A stretch of 64,000 bases of DNA. Origin: Branchiostoma floridae (Eukaryota; Chordata; Leptocardii; Amphioxiformes; Branchiostomatidae). Positions 1-11,400 of the stretch are shown here, piece by piece (within the stretch, counting starts at the first letter, position 1; every line of letters starts with the position of its first letter). The DNA is taken from the NCBI RefSeq assembly GCF_000003815.2, contig NC_049980.1, positions 32,084,267 through 32,148,266 on the forward strand, in the 5' to 3' direction. The notes beneath the pieces are model-generated. The model was given only the letters and a program-made list of their open reading frames with translations, did no database searches and was not told where the DNA came from. A program made the position numbers and the translations under genes.

Positions 1-813
1 TTTCCATGCGGAATAAAATGCGCGAAACCTTACCAGATAACAATGGACAAAAGTCATGTAATTTGTGTCACTTTTATGGGGTTTTGGTGACCGAAAAAGC
101 TACTGTTTGTAAAATATTTCTTGTGCTTCAGTTCCTTATATTGGTTGTATGTCATGTACATTTATATCTGTGGTAGTATAGGGCATGTGCTTATATTGAT
201 AGGGAAAGGAAGATCCTAGCTGGGAAACTTAAAAGTTAACAAAACCTTTAATTTAATCTTCACATAAAGAAAAATGGGACATTCCACATTGTGCAGCATT
301 GTCGATTCTTATCTTATCTAGAATTCCTTTAGTAAAAGTAGTAGTTAGAGAATTTTGTCAAGTAACGTTACATGTTTTTTCTACATTTAATAAATACAAC
401 ACATTGATATGCTATAATACTAGTAATGCAAGGCACTATGGTAATGATACATTATGTGTGTTACAATATATAATATAGAATAATAACTGATGTATACGTA
501 GTTATGTTATGTTATGCGTTTGAAATCGAAAAGTTAGTACCTAAATTGATACTCCGAATCTAATTAGTGAGAAACTAATTAGTGCTAAACAAATGACTCT
601 AAATACATCATCAACTGAAAGCTGAAGTTATGTTGTATCACTTTTATAGGGCGTTGGTTAACAGAACATCTGCTTGTACATACTTTTGCTTGTGCTTCGG
701 TTCTATACCACTTTGCCGTAGTGACTAGCTGTATTGGCCGTACGGCGACTGGCTTCCACCGTCCCGTGGAGAGATCAGCGGTCGTCTCACCAGAACTTGT
801 AATAATCTGAACA
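1..813. other. Non-coding left edge, probably intronic or intergenic
   Basis: AT-rich sequence with no convincing exon. A stretch near 70-142 (TCACTTTTATGGGG to CTTGTGCTTCAGTTC) recurs in degenerate form near 638-705, so the area carries an old dispersed or tandem repeat. A 100-bp assembly gap follows at 814-913. Confidence 0.5.
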
Positions 814-920
814 NNNNNNNNNNNNNNNNNNNNNNNNNNNNNNNNNNNNNNNNNNNNNNNNNNNNNNNNNNNNNNNNNNNNNNNNNNNNNNNNNNNNNNN
901 NNNNNNNNNNNNNAAATAAA

Positions 921-2732
921 ATGGTTAAAAGAGCAAAGGCTAAATACTGCCAAGAAAAACTAGAAGAAAACGTTTCAGACTCGAAGAAACTATGGGGAAC
1001 AATTGGGGAAATTTTACCCAATAAGAAAAGTATCGTGTCAAAGACACTGACCTTTGCAGGCGAACATCTTACTGGATTGACTGATATTGTAAAGGGCTTT
1101 AATAAGTTCTTCGGTATGGCAGGGCGTAAGCTAGCTGAATGCTTTGGGTCGCATAACCCTACCCCATTATGCCCAGCACAGTATAAGAACTTGGATTGCA
1201 CCTTTACTTTTACTCCACTTACTGACCAAGCTGTGCATACCCAGCTAAAGAACCTACCTATAAGAAAAGCTGCCGGGTTGGATAACATTCACCCCAGACT
1301 TCTTAAAGCCGCAGCCCCGATTGTAGCACAGCCACTTACTCACATATTGAACCTGTCCCTCAGCACTGGTATTATACCATCTGAGTGGAAATTAGCAAGA
1401 GTGACGCCCATACATAAAGGTGGAGATCAGTCCGATCCAAATAACTTTAGACCCATTTCTGTCCTGCCTATTGTGATGAAAATATTTGAGAAGGAGGTCC
1501 ACAAACAATTACTGGCTTACTTACATTCTCATGACATACTTTGTACCAACCAGTCAGGCTTCAGACCAAGCCATTCAACAACCACCACCTTACTCGATGT
1601 TACTGACTACATATTGCATAATATCAACAGTGGTAAACTAGTCGGTACTGTATTTATTGATTTGAAAAAGGCGTTTGACACTGTTGATCACAGCCTACTT
1701 TTGACTAAACTGAATTGGATTGGCCTTCGGAGTACTGAGCTGGATTGGTTCACAAACTATCTTGCAGATCGCCAACAGCGAGTCTCACTGAATGGTTGCA
1801 CATCTGATTCCATTCCTATTACTATTGGGGTACCTCAAGGGTCAATTTTAGGTCCCCTTCTTTTCAACCTGTTTATTAATGACCTACCCAAAGCTATAAC
1901 CCGCAGTAAAGTAACCTTATATGCGGATGATACAGCTATATTCTTTTCAAGTAATGACCCCAGATGTATAGAAAGCACATTAAACATGGAACTTAAACAA
2001 ATTACTTCCTGGTTTAAGTCGAATCGACTTACTCTTAACATCAAGAAGACAAAGTGGATGCTTATGGGCTCCACTAGGAAAACAAATTCTACTCCTGATT
2101 TGGAGATCAAGATTAATGGTGATACCTTGGAAAGGGTTAGCTCTTATAAATATCTGGGTGTCATACTTGATTCTAGCTTAAGTTTCACTGATCACTTGGA
2201 TGAAGTGTGCAGTAAAATGTCACAGCGCCTAGGACTATTAAGACGCCTACGGCCTTATCTCTGCACTGGTGTAGCAAATTTGTTGTATAAAACCCTTGCT
2301 CTACCACTCCTTGAATATTGTAACGTGGTATGGGACAACTGCAGTGCAGCCAACAAGCAGCGTCTCCAAATCCTCCAGAACCGGGGCGCACGAATCATCC
2401 TCCGACGTGAACCAAGGTCGAATGTTGGGGAGCTGCATCAGGCACTGGGTTGGAGTCTGCTGCAGGAGCGAAGAAATCGGCAGATCTGCATTATGGTGTA
2501 CAAATGCCTTCATGGCCTAGCACCCAACTACCTACTCAACACATTTCGTTTCAATAACCAAATCCACAGTCATAACACCAGACAAGCACAACTCCTACAT
2601 AAACCTAACTACACTTCAAGAGCAGGTCAACGCACATTTGCATACAGGGCAGCTGAAATATATAATACACTTAAACCTGAGACAAAACAAGCAACTACTC
2701 TTAAAGCCTTTAAACAGTCTCTGATATCATAA
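921..2732 (+). CDS. LINE ORF2 fragment: reverse transcriptase
   Basis: This 603-residue open frame encodes the reverse transcriptase of a non-LTR retrotransposon, which copies element RNA at the nicked target site. Visible motifs are the palm aspartate in FIDLKKAFDTVDH (D247), GVPQGS at residues 303-308 and the catalytic YADD at 334-337. Thumb-like and C-terminal regions follow, with a Cys-poor tail rich in YNTLKPETK-type sequence. No endonuclease domain is present: full-length ORF2 proteins of this kind are typically about 900-1,000 residues, so the N-terminal third is missing because of the upstream gap. The first Met at 921 is therefore probably internal. The frame has no stop or frameshift over 1.8 kb, so the copy is young or recently active. 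Confidence 0.93.
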   Translation: MVKRAKAKYCQEKLEENVSDSKKLWGTIGEILPNKKSIVSKTLTFAGEHLTGLTDIVKGFNKFFGMAGRKLAECFGSHNPTPLCPAQYKNLDCTFTFTPLTDQAVHTQLKNLPIRKAAGLDNIHPRLLKAAAPIVAQPLTHILNLSLSTGIIPSEWKLARVTPIHKGGDQSDPNNFRPISVLPIVMKIFEKEVHKQLLAYLHSHDILCTNQSGFRPSHSTTTTLLDVTDYILHNINSGKLVGTVFIDLKKAFDTVDHSLLLTKLNWIGLRSTELDWFTNYLADRQQRVSLNGCTSDSIPITIGVPQGSILGPLLFNLFINDLPKAITRSKVTLYADDTAIFFSSNDPRCIESTLNMELKQITSWFKSNRLTLNIKKTKWMLMGSTRKTNSTPDLEIKINGDTLERVSSYKYLGVILDSSLSFTDHLDEVCSKMSQRLGLLRRLRPYLCTGVANLLYKTLALPLLEYCNVVWDNCSAANKQRLQILQNRGARIILRREPRSNVGELHQALGWSLLQERRNRQICIMVYKCLHGLAPNYLLNTFRFNNQIHSHNTRQAQLLHKPNYTSRAGQRTFAYRAAEIYNTLKPETKQATTLKAFKQSLIS

Positions 2733-2733
2733 C

Positions 2734-3070
2734 ACTGACATCTGACCTCTGATCCCAATGACTTTACAATTACCTTATGATTTTTGTGATGTTGAGTTGT
2801 TATTGTGTATGAGTTGTTATTAGTAAGTTGCGTATATGATTTACTGATCCGAATTGGATTATTCTTTCTTATGTTCAGTCCGATTGATCAGGACAAATGG
2901 CACTGACATCTGACCTCTGGCCGCAATGACCGTCCAATGACCCTATGAGTTTGTGATCTTGAGTTGTTTTTGTTATTAAGTATGAGTTGTTATTCTTTTG
3001 AGTTTTCCTAAGTTGCTTGTATGATTTACAAACCCGAATTGGATTATTGCTTTGTTATGTTCAATCCTAT
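2734..3070 (+). repeat. Tandemly duplicated LINE 3' UTR segment
   Basis: The block starting CACTGACATCTGACCTCTG occurs just after the stop codon (about 2734) and again at about 2901. Each copy is about 165-170 bp and includes a conserved ATCCGAATTGGATTATT-like stretch. The copies are clearly homologous but differ by substitutions and small indels. Confidence 0.75.
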
Positions 3071-3414
3071 GTTTGTATTTATCTTTTGTACTTTGAGTTA
3101 TTATTATTGTTATAGGGCTCCCTTGGAAATCAGTTACCACGTTAACTGAAGGGACTACCCTAAAGATCAATAAATAAAATAAATAAATAAATAATCGTAT
3201 CTACCCTGTCAATACGTAATAGTATACAGTAGTACGACCTTTGTATCATGGTGAACATACTGTACAGTACTGTAATACAGTTGGTCGTATGAAAAAATTA
3301 CATGTGTGTCTTCAGTCAAGACTTCACCGTAGTAAGTATGTCAAACATTTCATTATACAGTGACAAAGACAGTAGTAGTATGTACATGGAGCGGAAAAGG
3401 GGCACCTTAGGCGG

Positions 3415-3525
3415 CGCCAGCAGACGAAATATTCGCGGTGGATTTAATTTCGCGGTGAAGCGGCCGCCGCGAAAACCGCGAATATTAATCCACCGCGAAT
3501 ATTTCTGCATTTACAGTATTTAGTT
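3415..3525. repeat. Palindromic CCGCGAA repeat (MITE-like)
   Basis: GCGGTGGATTTAATTTCGCGG is followed by its near inverse around 3478-3505 (CCGCGAATATTAATCCACCGC). A related arrangement of GCGAACTCAAACCACC / AAATTAAATCC units lies at 32208-32370. It looks like a short dispersed palindromic element; no transposase is present. Confidence 0.5.
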
Positions 3526-3667
3526 GGGGGGGGCAACTTTTAAAAAAAAGTCCAGTTAGGAGTGGGATGATGGTGTGCGACAGGTCAATTCCTGCAAAAG
3601 GTTAATATGGAACAGTACATTTTTGCACTGGGATGAAGATGGATTGAAATATGCTGTATTTGCTCGC

Positions 3668-3960
3668 GAGCACAGGTCCCGGGTTCAAAACCTGCCACGT
3701 CACCGACCTTGTGCCCGTGGGAAAGGCACTTGACACGACGTTACTCACGTCAATAAGGTGAAAATGAGTACCTAGCTTCTTCTATGGACGTTCCTCGGAT
3801 AGGCGTTAAATGGAGGTCCTTTATTTGGGGAGAGACACACCCCACGTACGTTAAGGAACCCACCACACCATTCCAAAAAGAGTAGTCTGGAGTTGGTGAT
3901 TCACTACAAATCACACGGATGAAAGCCTGGTGAACCTCCGACGCGTATCAGCCAAGCAAT
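3668..3960 (+). mobile_element. SINE remnant, 5'-truncated tRNA-derived family
   Basis: A box-B-like GGGTTCAAAACC at about 3679 is followed by ACCTTGTGCCC, TAAATGGAGGTC, a GGGGAGAGACACACCCCA stretch and GGAGTTGGTGATTCACTACAAATCAC. The same ordered blocks occur in the better preserved copy at 63521-63930. Box A is missing or eroded here, so this copy is dead and old. Confidence 0.75.
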
Positions 3961-4043
3961 GATAAACTGAAAAAAACATTTCCCCTCAACTGTCGACCTT
4001 TGGTTATTACCTAATTTTAAGTTTCAAGTTTTCGCCCTTCCAG

Positions 4044-5454
4044 TCTGCACTGCACTTGGAATGGAATCTGGTGCCATACCTGATGACAGCATCACTGCAT
4101 CTTCGTACTGGGACACTGATCACGAGCCCTACCGCGGACGACTAAACGGAGTCGATGGTGTAGGCGCTTGGTCAGTTCGAACTAACACTATCGGCGAATG
4201 GTTGCAGGTAGGCATATATTTTGGTACATTAAATGATCACGGTTCTGCCTCTCCGTAATATAGCTATTTTTTGTTAACTTCATCGGTGGCGATGTCGTCT
4301 ATGTTGATGGAAGGTAATCTTTCGTTTATCCTATGCTGATGACCACTGGGGTGCGTTTGGTACGGACTTCAATATATTTGCTTCACTGAGAATACTTTAC
4401 TCTGCACAATGGGGTTTCAGCTAACAGTATACGTCATCAAGGTTTATTTGGGTCTGCCTTTCTTACATTTCACATTGTATTCTTTAACGAAAAACATGTA
4501 TGCACTCGCTGACAGGTGGATTTAGGAGAAATACATCGCGTCACAGGCACCATCATTCAGGGTCGCCTCCGTAACCTTGACCAGTGGGTGACCTCCTACA
4601 AATTACAGTACAGTTTAGATGGCATTAGTTGGACGACATATGCAGGCAACGATGGTCCTGAAAAGGTATCATACTTAACTTACAAAGATGTTTTCTCATT
4701 ACTTTTCACTTCTAAGTCAACCAACTAATGAACATTTGATACAAACGTTACGAGGCAGAACAGTTATCTGTTAGGAATCATGTTGAACTTGCCATTGATA
4801 CTGGTTGCCTCTGTCGCAAAATCACAGGCAGACATTCTGATTCTGACTAATTATTTCACCCACTTGATGTCATATCTACTTGATAGGAGTAGATATGACT
4901 ATAAACAAGATCCAGACAGAGGCTAAACAAAGTCAAAGTACGGCCAGATGATGACTCTGATTACATCACTCAATTTGAAATTACGCTACATCTATGAAAG
5001 AAAACATAAAAACTGTGGCTACAAATTTAACTACATGTATTGAAATTGGTGGTGATCAGGAGGGTGGTGTTGGGTTGAGAAAACGACAGAGCGGACTAGC
5101 GAAGAATACCGCCCGGTCGTGCTTTGAGCGGGAATAACCGTGGGAGGCGCAGGCCTGGTGAACATGTGCTGTCCAGCCTGGAACCCCCGGGGAGGGGCGG
5201 GGCTTGTGAGGCAGGCCAATTAACAAAAAAGAGCTGAATCCATTGTGTAAAAGAGTAGAAAAATAACAATTATCAATGTCAAATGTCAATTATCTTTTTT
5301 ACCGTTTAGGTGTTTCCAGGCAACAATGACAGGAGCACCACTGTAAAAAACATACTGGATAATCCCGCTAATGCTCGTTATGTGCGTTTTCTGCCACAGT
5401 CCTGGCACAACTGGATGAGTATGAGAGTGGATATTTTAGGCTGTGGCATTCACA
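4044..5454 (+). CDS. Gene 1 exons: F5/8 type C (discoidin) domain
   Basis: Three exons (4044-4207, 4516-4665, 5310-5454) encode one F5/8 type C domain of about 150 residues, a beta-barrel that binds lipids or glycans on cell surfaces. The family pattern is clear: a first Cys followed by LGMESGAIPDDSITASSYW, then an RLN..GAW segment, WLQVDLGE..RVTGTIIQGR across the first splice junction, YKLQYSLDGISWTTY, and finally NPANARYVRFLPQSWH ending with VDILGCG. Both boundary cysteines are present. The introns within the domain are phase 0 and the exit is phase 1. The introns hold old 130-bp repeats downstream (about 5640-6560). The combination of this domain with a polycystin core is uncommon. Confidence 0.93.
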
Positions 5455-8400
5455 GTAAGTTTCTATTGAACATCTTAGAGTTGTTACATTGACAAAGCCT
5501 AACATATTGAGTTTTATCATATTTCAATCCAAACATAGTATTGATTGTAATATATTGTCTTTTGTCATGTTTCTTCTTCTCCTGATAAATCTTCAAATGG
5601 ATTCAACATTGTCATTTTTGGGCCAAATGAGCTGAAATCTGACAGGAAGGTAGAGATCGCAAATACCCTCAGACGTTTTTTTCTTCACTTTTTTATAGAG
5701 GCCTTAGAAGTTATCATATTAAGGTTTTTTGGGGGTCATTTTTAACATATATTTTTGGCCCCAGTCCCCTGGTATGACAACATAATGACCTGAAATTTGG
5801 TACAGAGGTGCATTCAACATATGCCCCCGGGACCCCATGAATCCTTTTTGCACCCATCACTTCAAAAGTATATTTTTGGCTCCTATGCCCTTGTATTGAA
5901 TAAAAATGACCTGAAATTTGGTATAAAGGTGTGCAGAGTATATGCTGACAGTGCTCCATTTTTCTGGCCACATTACTTTGAAATTGTTGAATTTGTGAAT
6001 TTTTTTGGCCATTTTTAGACTAAAAATTTTTACCTTTGGCTCCTATGCCTTATGAGGCCAAATTTTCAGAGGGAGTATTTCTGGACTGTTCTGTTTTTAA
6101 AATTTAGATAGGTTGTGCTGGAAGAGTCCATTCTTCCACGGAAGAGAGCATTTATTTTAAATCCATTTAATGACTTTGGTGACGACATCAAACTCTTTTA
6201 GTGGGAGTATTTTTGGACTGGTATATTTTACAATTATACATTGGGTGTGCTGGAAGAGTCCATTCTTGCATGGAGGGGGATTTTTTCCAAATTCAGTTTT
6301 TGATGGGTGATGATCCAAAATTACATTTTTAGTGGAAGTGTGTTTGGACTGGTCTATTTTACCTTTTACATGAGGTGCACTGGAAGAGTCCATTCTTGCA
6401 CGGAGTGATTTGTTAAGATTCATTTTTGGGCTTTAGTGTGATTAGCAGAAGTCATATTTACGCAGAAGTGTTCCAATTTCGCACATGGGTGATTTTCGAA
6501 CAGTCTATTGTTGCATGGGAAGGGAGATGGCTGATATATGCTGTATTTGCTCTCAAGCAAATGTTGGCCTTTTTAGTTTATTGATTGATTCAGTGATTCA
6601 TTGACTGAAAGACTGGTTGATTCATTCATGGTTGATTAATTGATTGATAGACCCGACAACAGAGGTGATCTTGATAGATGGAGTTGGGCCTGGCGCTGTG
6701 TTGGTACATTGGGACGTATCAGAGTACGCCTGTAAATCAAGGTATGTTCTGTACCTCACTACACGTCGTATAGATGTCACAGTCATCCATGTTGCCAACA
6801 AAATATGTTTACTCTTGATTTATGGGCGCCACTGCAGCCATATTGACTTGTTACCCCATTCATGTACATGTATTAAAGTTGACCGTCTTGAAACCTACCA
6901 GTTGACTCATCTCAACCATAGATAGAGTACCTCAGGAACACAATGTCCGAATTGTGTGGATGTGTTCAAAACGACTGAACGAGAAGGGGCTCATGACAAA
7001 ACACATCAATTGGCAACTCTTTCCTGTGTTTTCCGCAGTACCGTGCTAGTTGCTCAGACAAACCTTAGGACCAGTTTGACGACGAGCTGGAATGTTTATT
7101 GGGACACGGATTTCTTCAACTTCACCAATCTTGAGCTGGAAATCCTGTACCTGTTGGAGGTATACCACATGACACCAAGAAGCCACATCTACCTGTCTTA
7201 CTCAAGGATGATCATGCTACGAGGTACGACCATTTTCCAGGGCGATCATGTAACAGTTATTTTATTCACTTATGTACTGGTCTGGTTGTTCAGCATGCAC
7301 AGCCAGGGTTGCCCAACTAGTCTGTGGTTGACAGACAAGGACAGTTACAAAAAAGGAGGCATAATCATTCTCGGTGCGTTTGTCTGTTTTTGTTTCTGGA
7401 TATTTTTGCTCTGAATGGTAATGGTATTTGAACATTCCAGGAAACTACGAGATTCGCAATCTGATGGTCTCCCTGGTGACAGATGAAGGCTTTTACGTCA
7501 CCTGGAACGTCCCGTCGTCTGTAGTGATCGGGTATCAGGTTACATACCATCTGATGGGCAGCGAGAACATTGACCAGCTGTACGTGCAGTACCCAAAAGT
7601 GCATCTGAGAGGGCTTCTGTCAGGAGCTGAATACAACGTGTCCGTAAGAGCCATCACTACAGCATTTCAGGGTAGCGTCAGCAGTCTCAAACAATACACT
7701 GGTAAGTAAAGAAAACGTATGTCAAGCAAGTTAGAAGACGTAGTAGAAATAGGTTTTGAACATGTTGACGAAGGTTATCAGAATCCAGTTAAAAAGATAC
7801 GCAACATACATTTCATAGACGGTGGGTAGTGGATTCTTCCTGAAACGTCTGACCGATTCCAAAATCTGTCAAGGTGCTTGGGTAACTGTCATCTGACTAA
7901 CATTTTAAATACTTTTTTTCTATATGTTGACTTATTGATGAATCTCATTTTTCTACCTTCTCATACAATTTTAATGTGCTGTTTTCATTTAGCCCTCGGG
8001 CACGGAATTGCCATATACTTATTACTGTTACTCAAACCAGGTGTTCTCTGTGGTAGTAAAGACATAACATAATTGGGATATGATTTCTTACCAACTGAAT
8101 GACAGGTTGAAGAAACATCAACGTTGTTTGCTAGGACGTTTCAGGCTCAGACACAAGTCAACGAATGAATCAACGCTATGCTTCAGTCGTGTTTTCGTAA
8201 TGATTTAAGGAATAATGCGATCGCGAACCGTTTAAGTGTAATCTCTAAGTATTTCAAATTCTCATCACAGTCGTGGACTCCCCTCGTGATTTCCGTGCCG
8301 TGACCGTGACGGACCGATCCGCTACTCTGGTCTGGGCGGCGCCTGAAGGCGAGGCTGTGGCGTACCTGCTGGAGCTCATCCCGGTCCTTTCTCCATCAGA

Positions 8401-11400
8401 GGCAGAAAAAATTTCCCTGAGCAACAGCCTAACAACAGCGGATCTAACAGGGCTAGCCCCGCTTCAGCCTTACGTCGCCAGGCTCTACGCCGTCGGTCAT
8501 GCGGGCGTTAGCAGTGGTGTGTCTGTTCCGTGGATAACAGGTTAGAACCCTAATGATAAGAATAAGCTGTTCTCCAACCCCAAGTCAGTACCGCCCCGTA
8601 CCGGTTTACCATCTCTTGAATTTGAGAACAGTTTCAGAACAGGAGGCCCTGACAGCGAGAGACGGGGTCCGGCCGGGATGTTTGCGGACACGAGTGTCTA
8701 ACATGCAAATCATGCTCATGACTAATTCAATTTGACTAATGTTTTTGTACTTTTCGTTCCCGAAAGCTGCCCGACCGGGCCCCGGTTTGGAAATGTGTTT
8801 GAAGCATAACTTAAGAAGAACCTGACAAAATTGCCTCCTTCATGATTTTCCAGTATGCACGAGCCACCATGAACCATAATGACCATCGCCGTTTTAAAAC
8901 AAATCTTTGGTCGCTCACATCGCCAAACTCAAGATCGGCTTACATTGTTTTGTGATAGAAAAAATGTCGTTAAAATAATCTACCACTCTACCAATCTGAC
9001 ACGCTGCTCTATGTGCCACAAAATTGTGAGGTTAATAGAGTAGCGTAGATATGAGTCTTCTTGCGTAGGACTGTTTAGTAATTCACCACGCAGTGCATCC
9101 GTTTCTGAAGTAAAGTCCGACTGTGTAATCTCAAACAATGGCATTGTAGCTCAAGAGACATCAACACAGATGTCAATGTATAGCGAGACAATCTATTTTT
9201 CATCTGCCCCAGAAACGGCTACCGTGCAGCAAACATCAATGTCTACGGGCGTTTCATCTACAGAATCTACTAGTAAGTGTGTCCAATGGTTTGTATTCCT
9301 GTCCTCTTACAACAGTCTTGACAATTTCAAAAGGGCGCTTCGAGAGCATTTTTTTCTGTAAAGTCGTCGTTTTAATAGGCAGTCATTTCGCATGTTGTTT
9401 TATAAGGCAAAATGTTGCAAACTCAAGGAAGTACCCAGACTCATACCTTCGCCAACCATAATTTTCACAATAACTACGGCAAATATACCCCAACTTGCAT
9501 TATTTCTGTGTGATGGAGTTAACCTCCATATAAGTTAAATTCTACAGCTCTTGCAGTGTAAGATATAGTTATCGTGAGTCACCTGCGTCAATATGTGAAA
9601 ACTGACAATTTCAAAAATGCTTTTCTAGCTACTACGCCGTTAACCACACAAGCACGATCTACGACAGAGAACTTCGTGCCAGATACAACAGAAGGTAAGA
9701 TCGACTTTCTTGGTACGTATACTTTACTATCGCTATAAGGTATAGTTGAGTCAATATCAATACAAGACAATATAGGGTTGTAATATCGTTTCGCCAACCT
9801 ATCGTTTCACTAACCTCCAAAATGATGAATGCATTGACTTTCATTCCTACCTAGGCCGCCAAGAGGCAATTCAAGAAAGTACCGAATCGGATGTGCTAAG
9901 CGACGATGGGTTTGGAGACTTTGGACCACCATCGAGTTATGAATCGTTGGAATACGAAAACCCCAATCAAGAATCCGAAGTCAGTAGCAGTTCGAGTGAC
10001 GAAACTAAAGGTTGGTTGACAGGTTTATTGATTGTTGTCCAAATAAGGTCAGCATGCCACGGAGCAAACTGTAACACCAGTGGAAATCATCTCTGTTCAT
10101 CACTTTCCAAATACAAGAAAGTTACAAAGAATTAGCACACTCAAATGAGGCTGTAATGAAGTTAATTGAGACATATCTTTTTCAGGTCTGTCAGACCAGA
10201 GTCTTTCCGACGCGTTCGTTGCCGACGACGTGGACACAAGCGAGGTAATATCGTTATCATGCTCTAAACTGTCGAATGGATCGGATGGTCGGAATTGCTT
10301 GGAGTTGACACACTTTATTCTTTTTTATGAATTCTTTTTATTTATTAAGGTTCTCCAACACAGTTTAAGCTATGGCGGAACAGGTGTTTCTTGTTAGAAG
10401 GCACCTTTTCAAGGCCGCCATACCGAAATACTAACAGAAATCAACTTTGATCTTTCTCTGTATCAACGTAAGAATATTCCCGAGAGAAAGTGGCATTTAC
10501 CAGTCCTACTCCTCTAGAATTGATAAGTCCAAAGAACGACGGTCGAACGACTCACTTTAGTTTTATATATATATGTATATGATCTATAAAATATAAACAT
10601 GACTATACATGTATTTACCAGTTCTACGTATACGTGCAGGGACAGCCTCGTGTTTTGCTTGCTTATGGACAGCCCAATGTGGCGCAGCACGTAACAGTGA
10701 CACACACACATTGAAGGAGTTTTTATGTTCTGCGGTTTCCAGACGTTCCCACCGTCGATGGTCGAAGGTCTCGCCATCCCCGCCATTGATGTCGTGGATG
10801 TCAATAACATCACGGCATCGGAGCCAGTGGCACTTGTAGAGGCACTAGCAAGGGTAATGCAGCCGGTAAGCATCAAGTTTGCTACAAATGGTTGTTTCAT
10901 TATTGTTGTAGTTACTATGTGAATACGAAGAATGTGTCTTCACTAAAAGCGTCTGCCTTAAAGGCAACCTAAGCAATATTAGAGCATTGAATGTGGAAAT
11001 GTTCTGGAGAAGGCGAACTTTTCTCTACCGTGCCATCAGTCTTTGGAATGACCTACCACCATACATCAAATCTCTGCCCAACATCTCACGCTTTAAAAAG
11101 GCAATGTATCAAGTCTTCTCAAGCCAATAGTTTTTTTAATGATTGTGTATCTATTATTACCTGTTTGTATATATACATGTATGTTTGTGTATATATTTGC
11201 GTTTGTTTATGTATGTTTCATTGTTTCATACGAACCCTGGTAGACTAGCCCTAAAGGGTATCGGAATAAAGGAATAAAGGAAGAAGGCAGTCTGTATAAT
11301 ATTGACATCTACCTCACCATATTCCCGCATTTATATCATTATTTCATACTTTGAGCGGATAAAAATGGCACAGACACAAGCCTCACGAGAATTCCACGAA

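Larger units (their letters stand above)
914..3195 (+). mobile_element. CR1/L2/jockey-like non-LTR retrotransposon (LINE), 3' part
   Basis: The element contains an intact reverse transcriptase ORF, a 3' UTR with an internally duplicated segment, and an A/T-rich tail of AAATA/AATA units at about 3168-3194. No long terminal repeats are seen. The 5' portion, where the endonuclease domain should lie, is lost in or beyond the gap at 814-913. The 3' tail of short repeated units fits the CR1/L2 group better than poly(A)-tailed L1. The clade is inferred from motif style only. It lies upstream of, or in an intron of, the polycystin-1-like gene. Confidence 0.85.
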
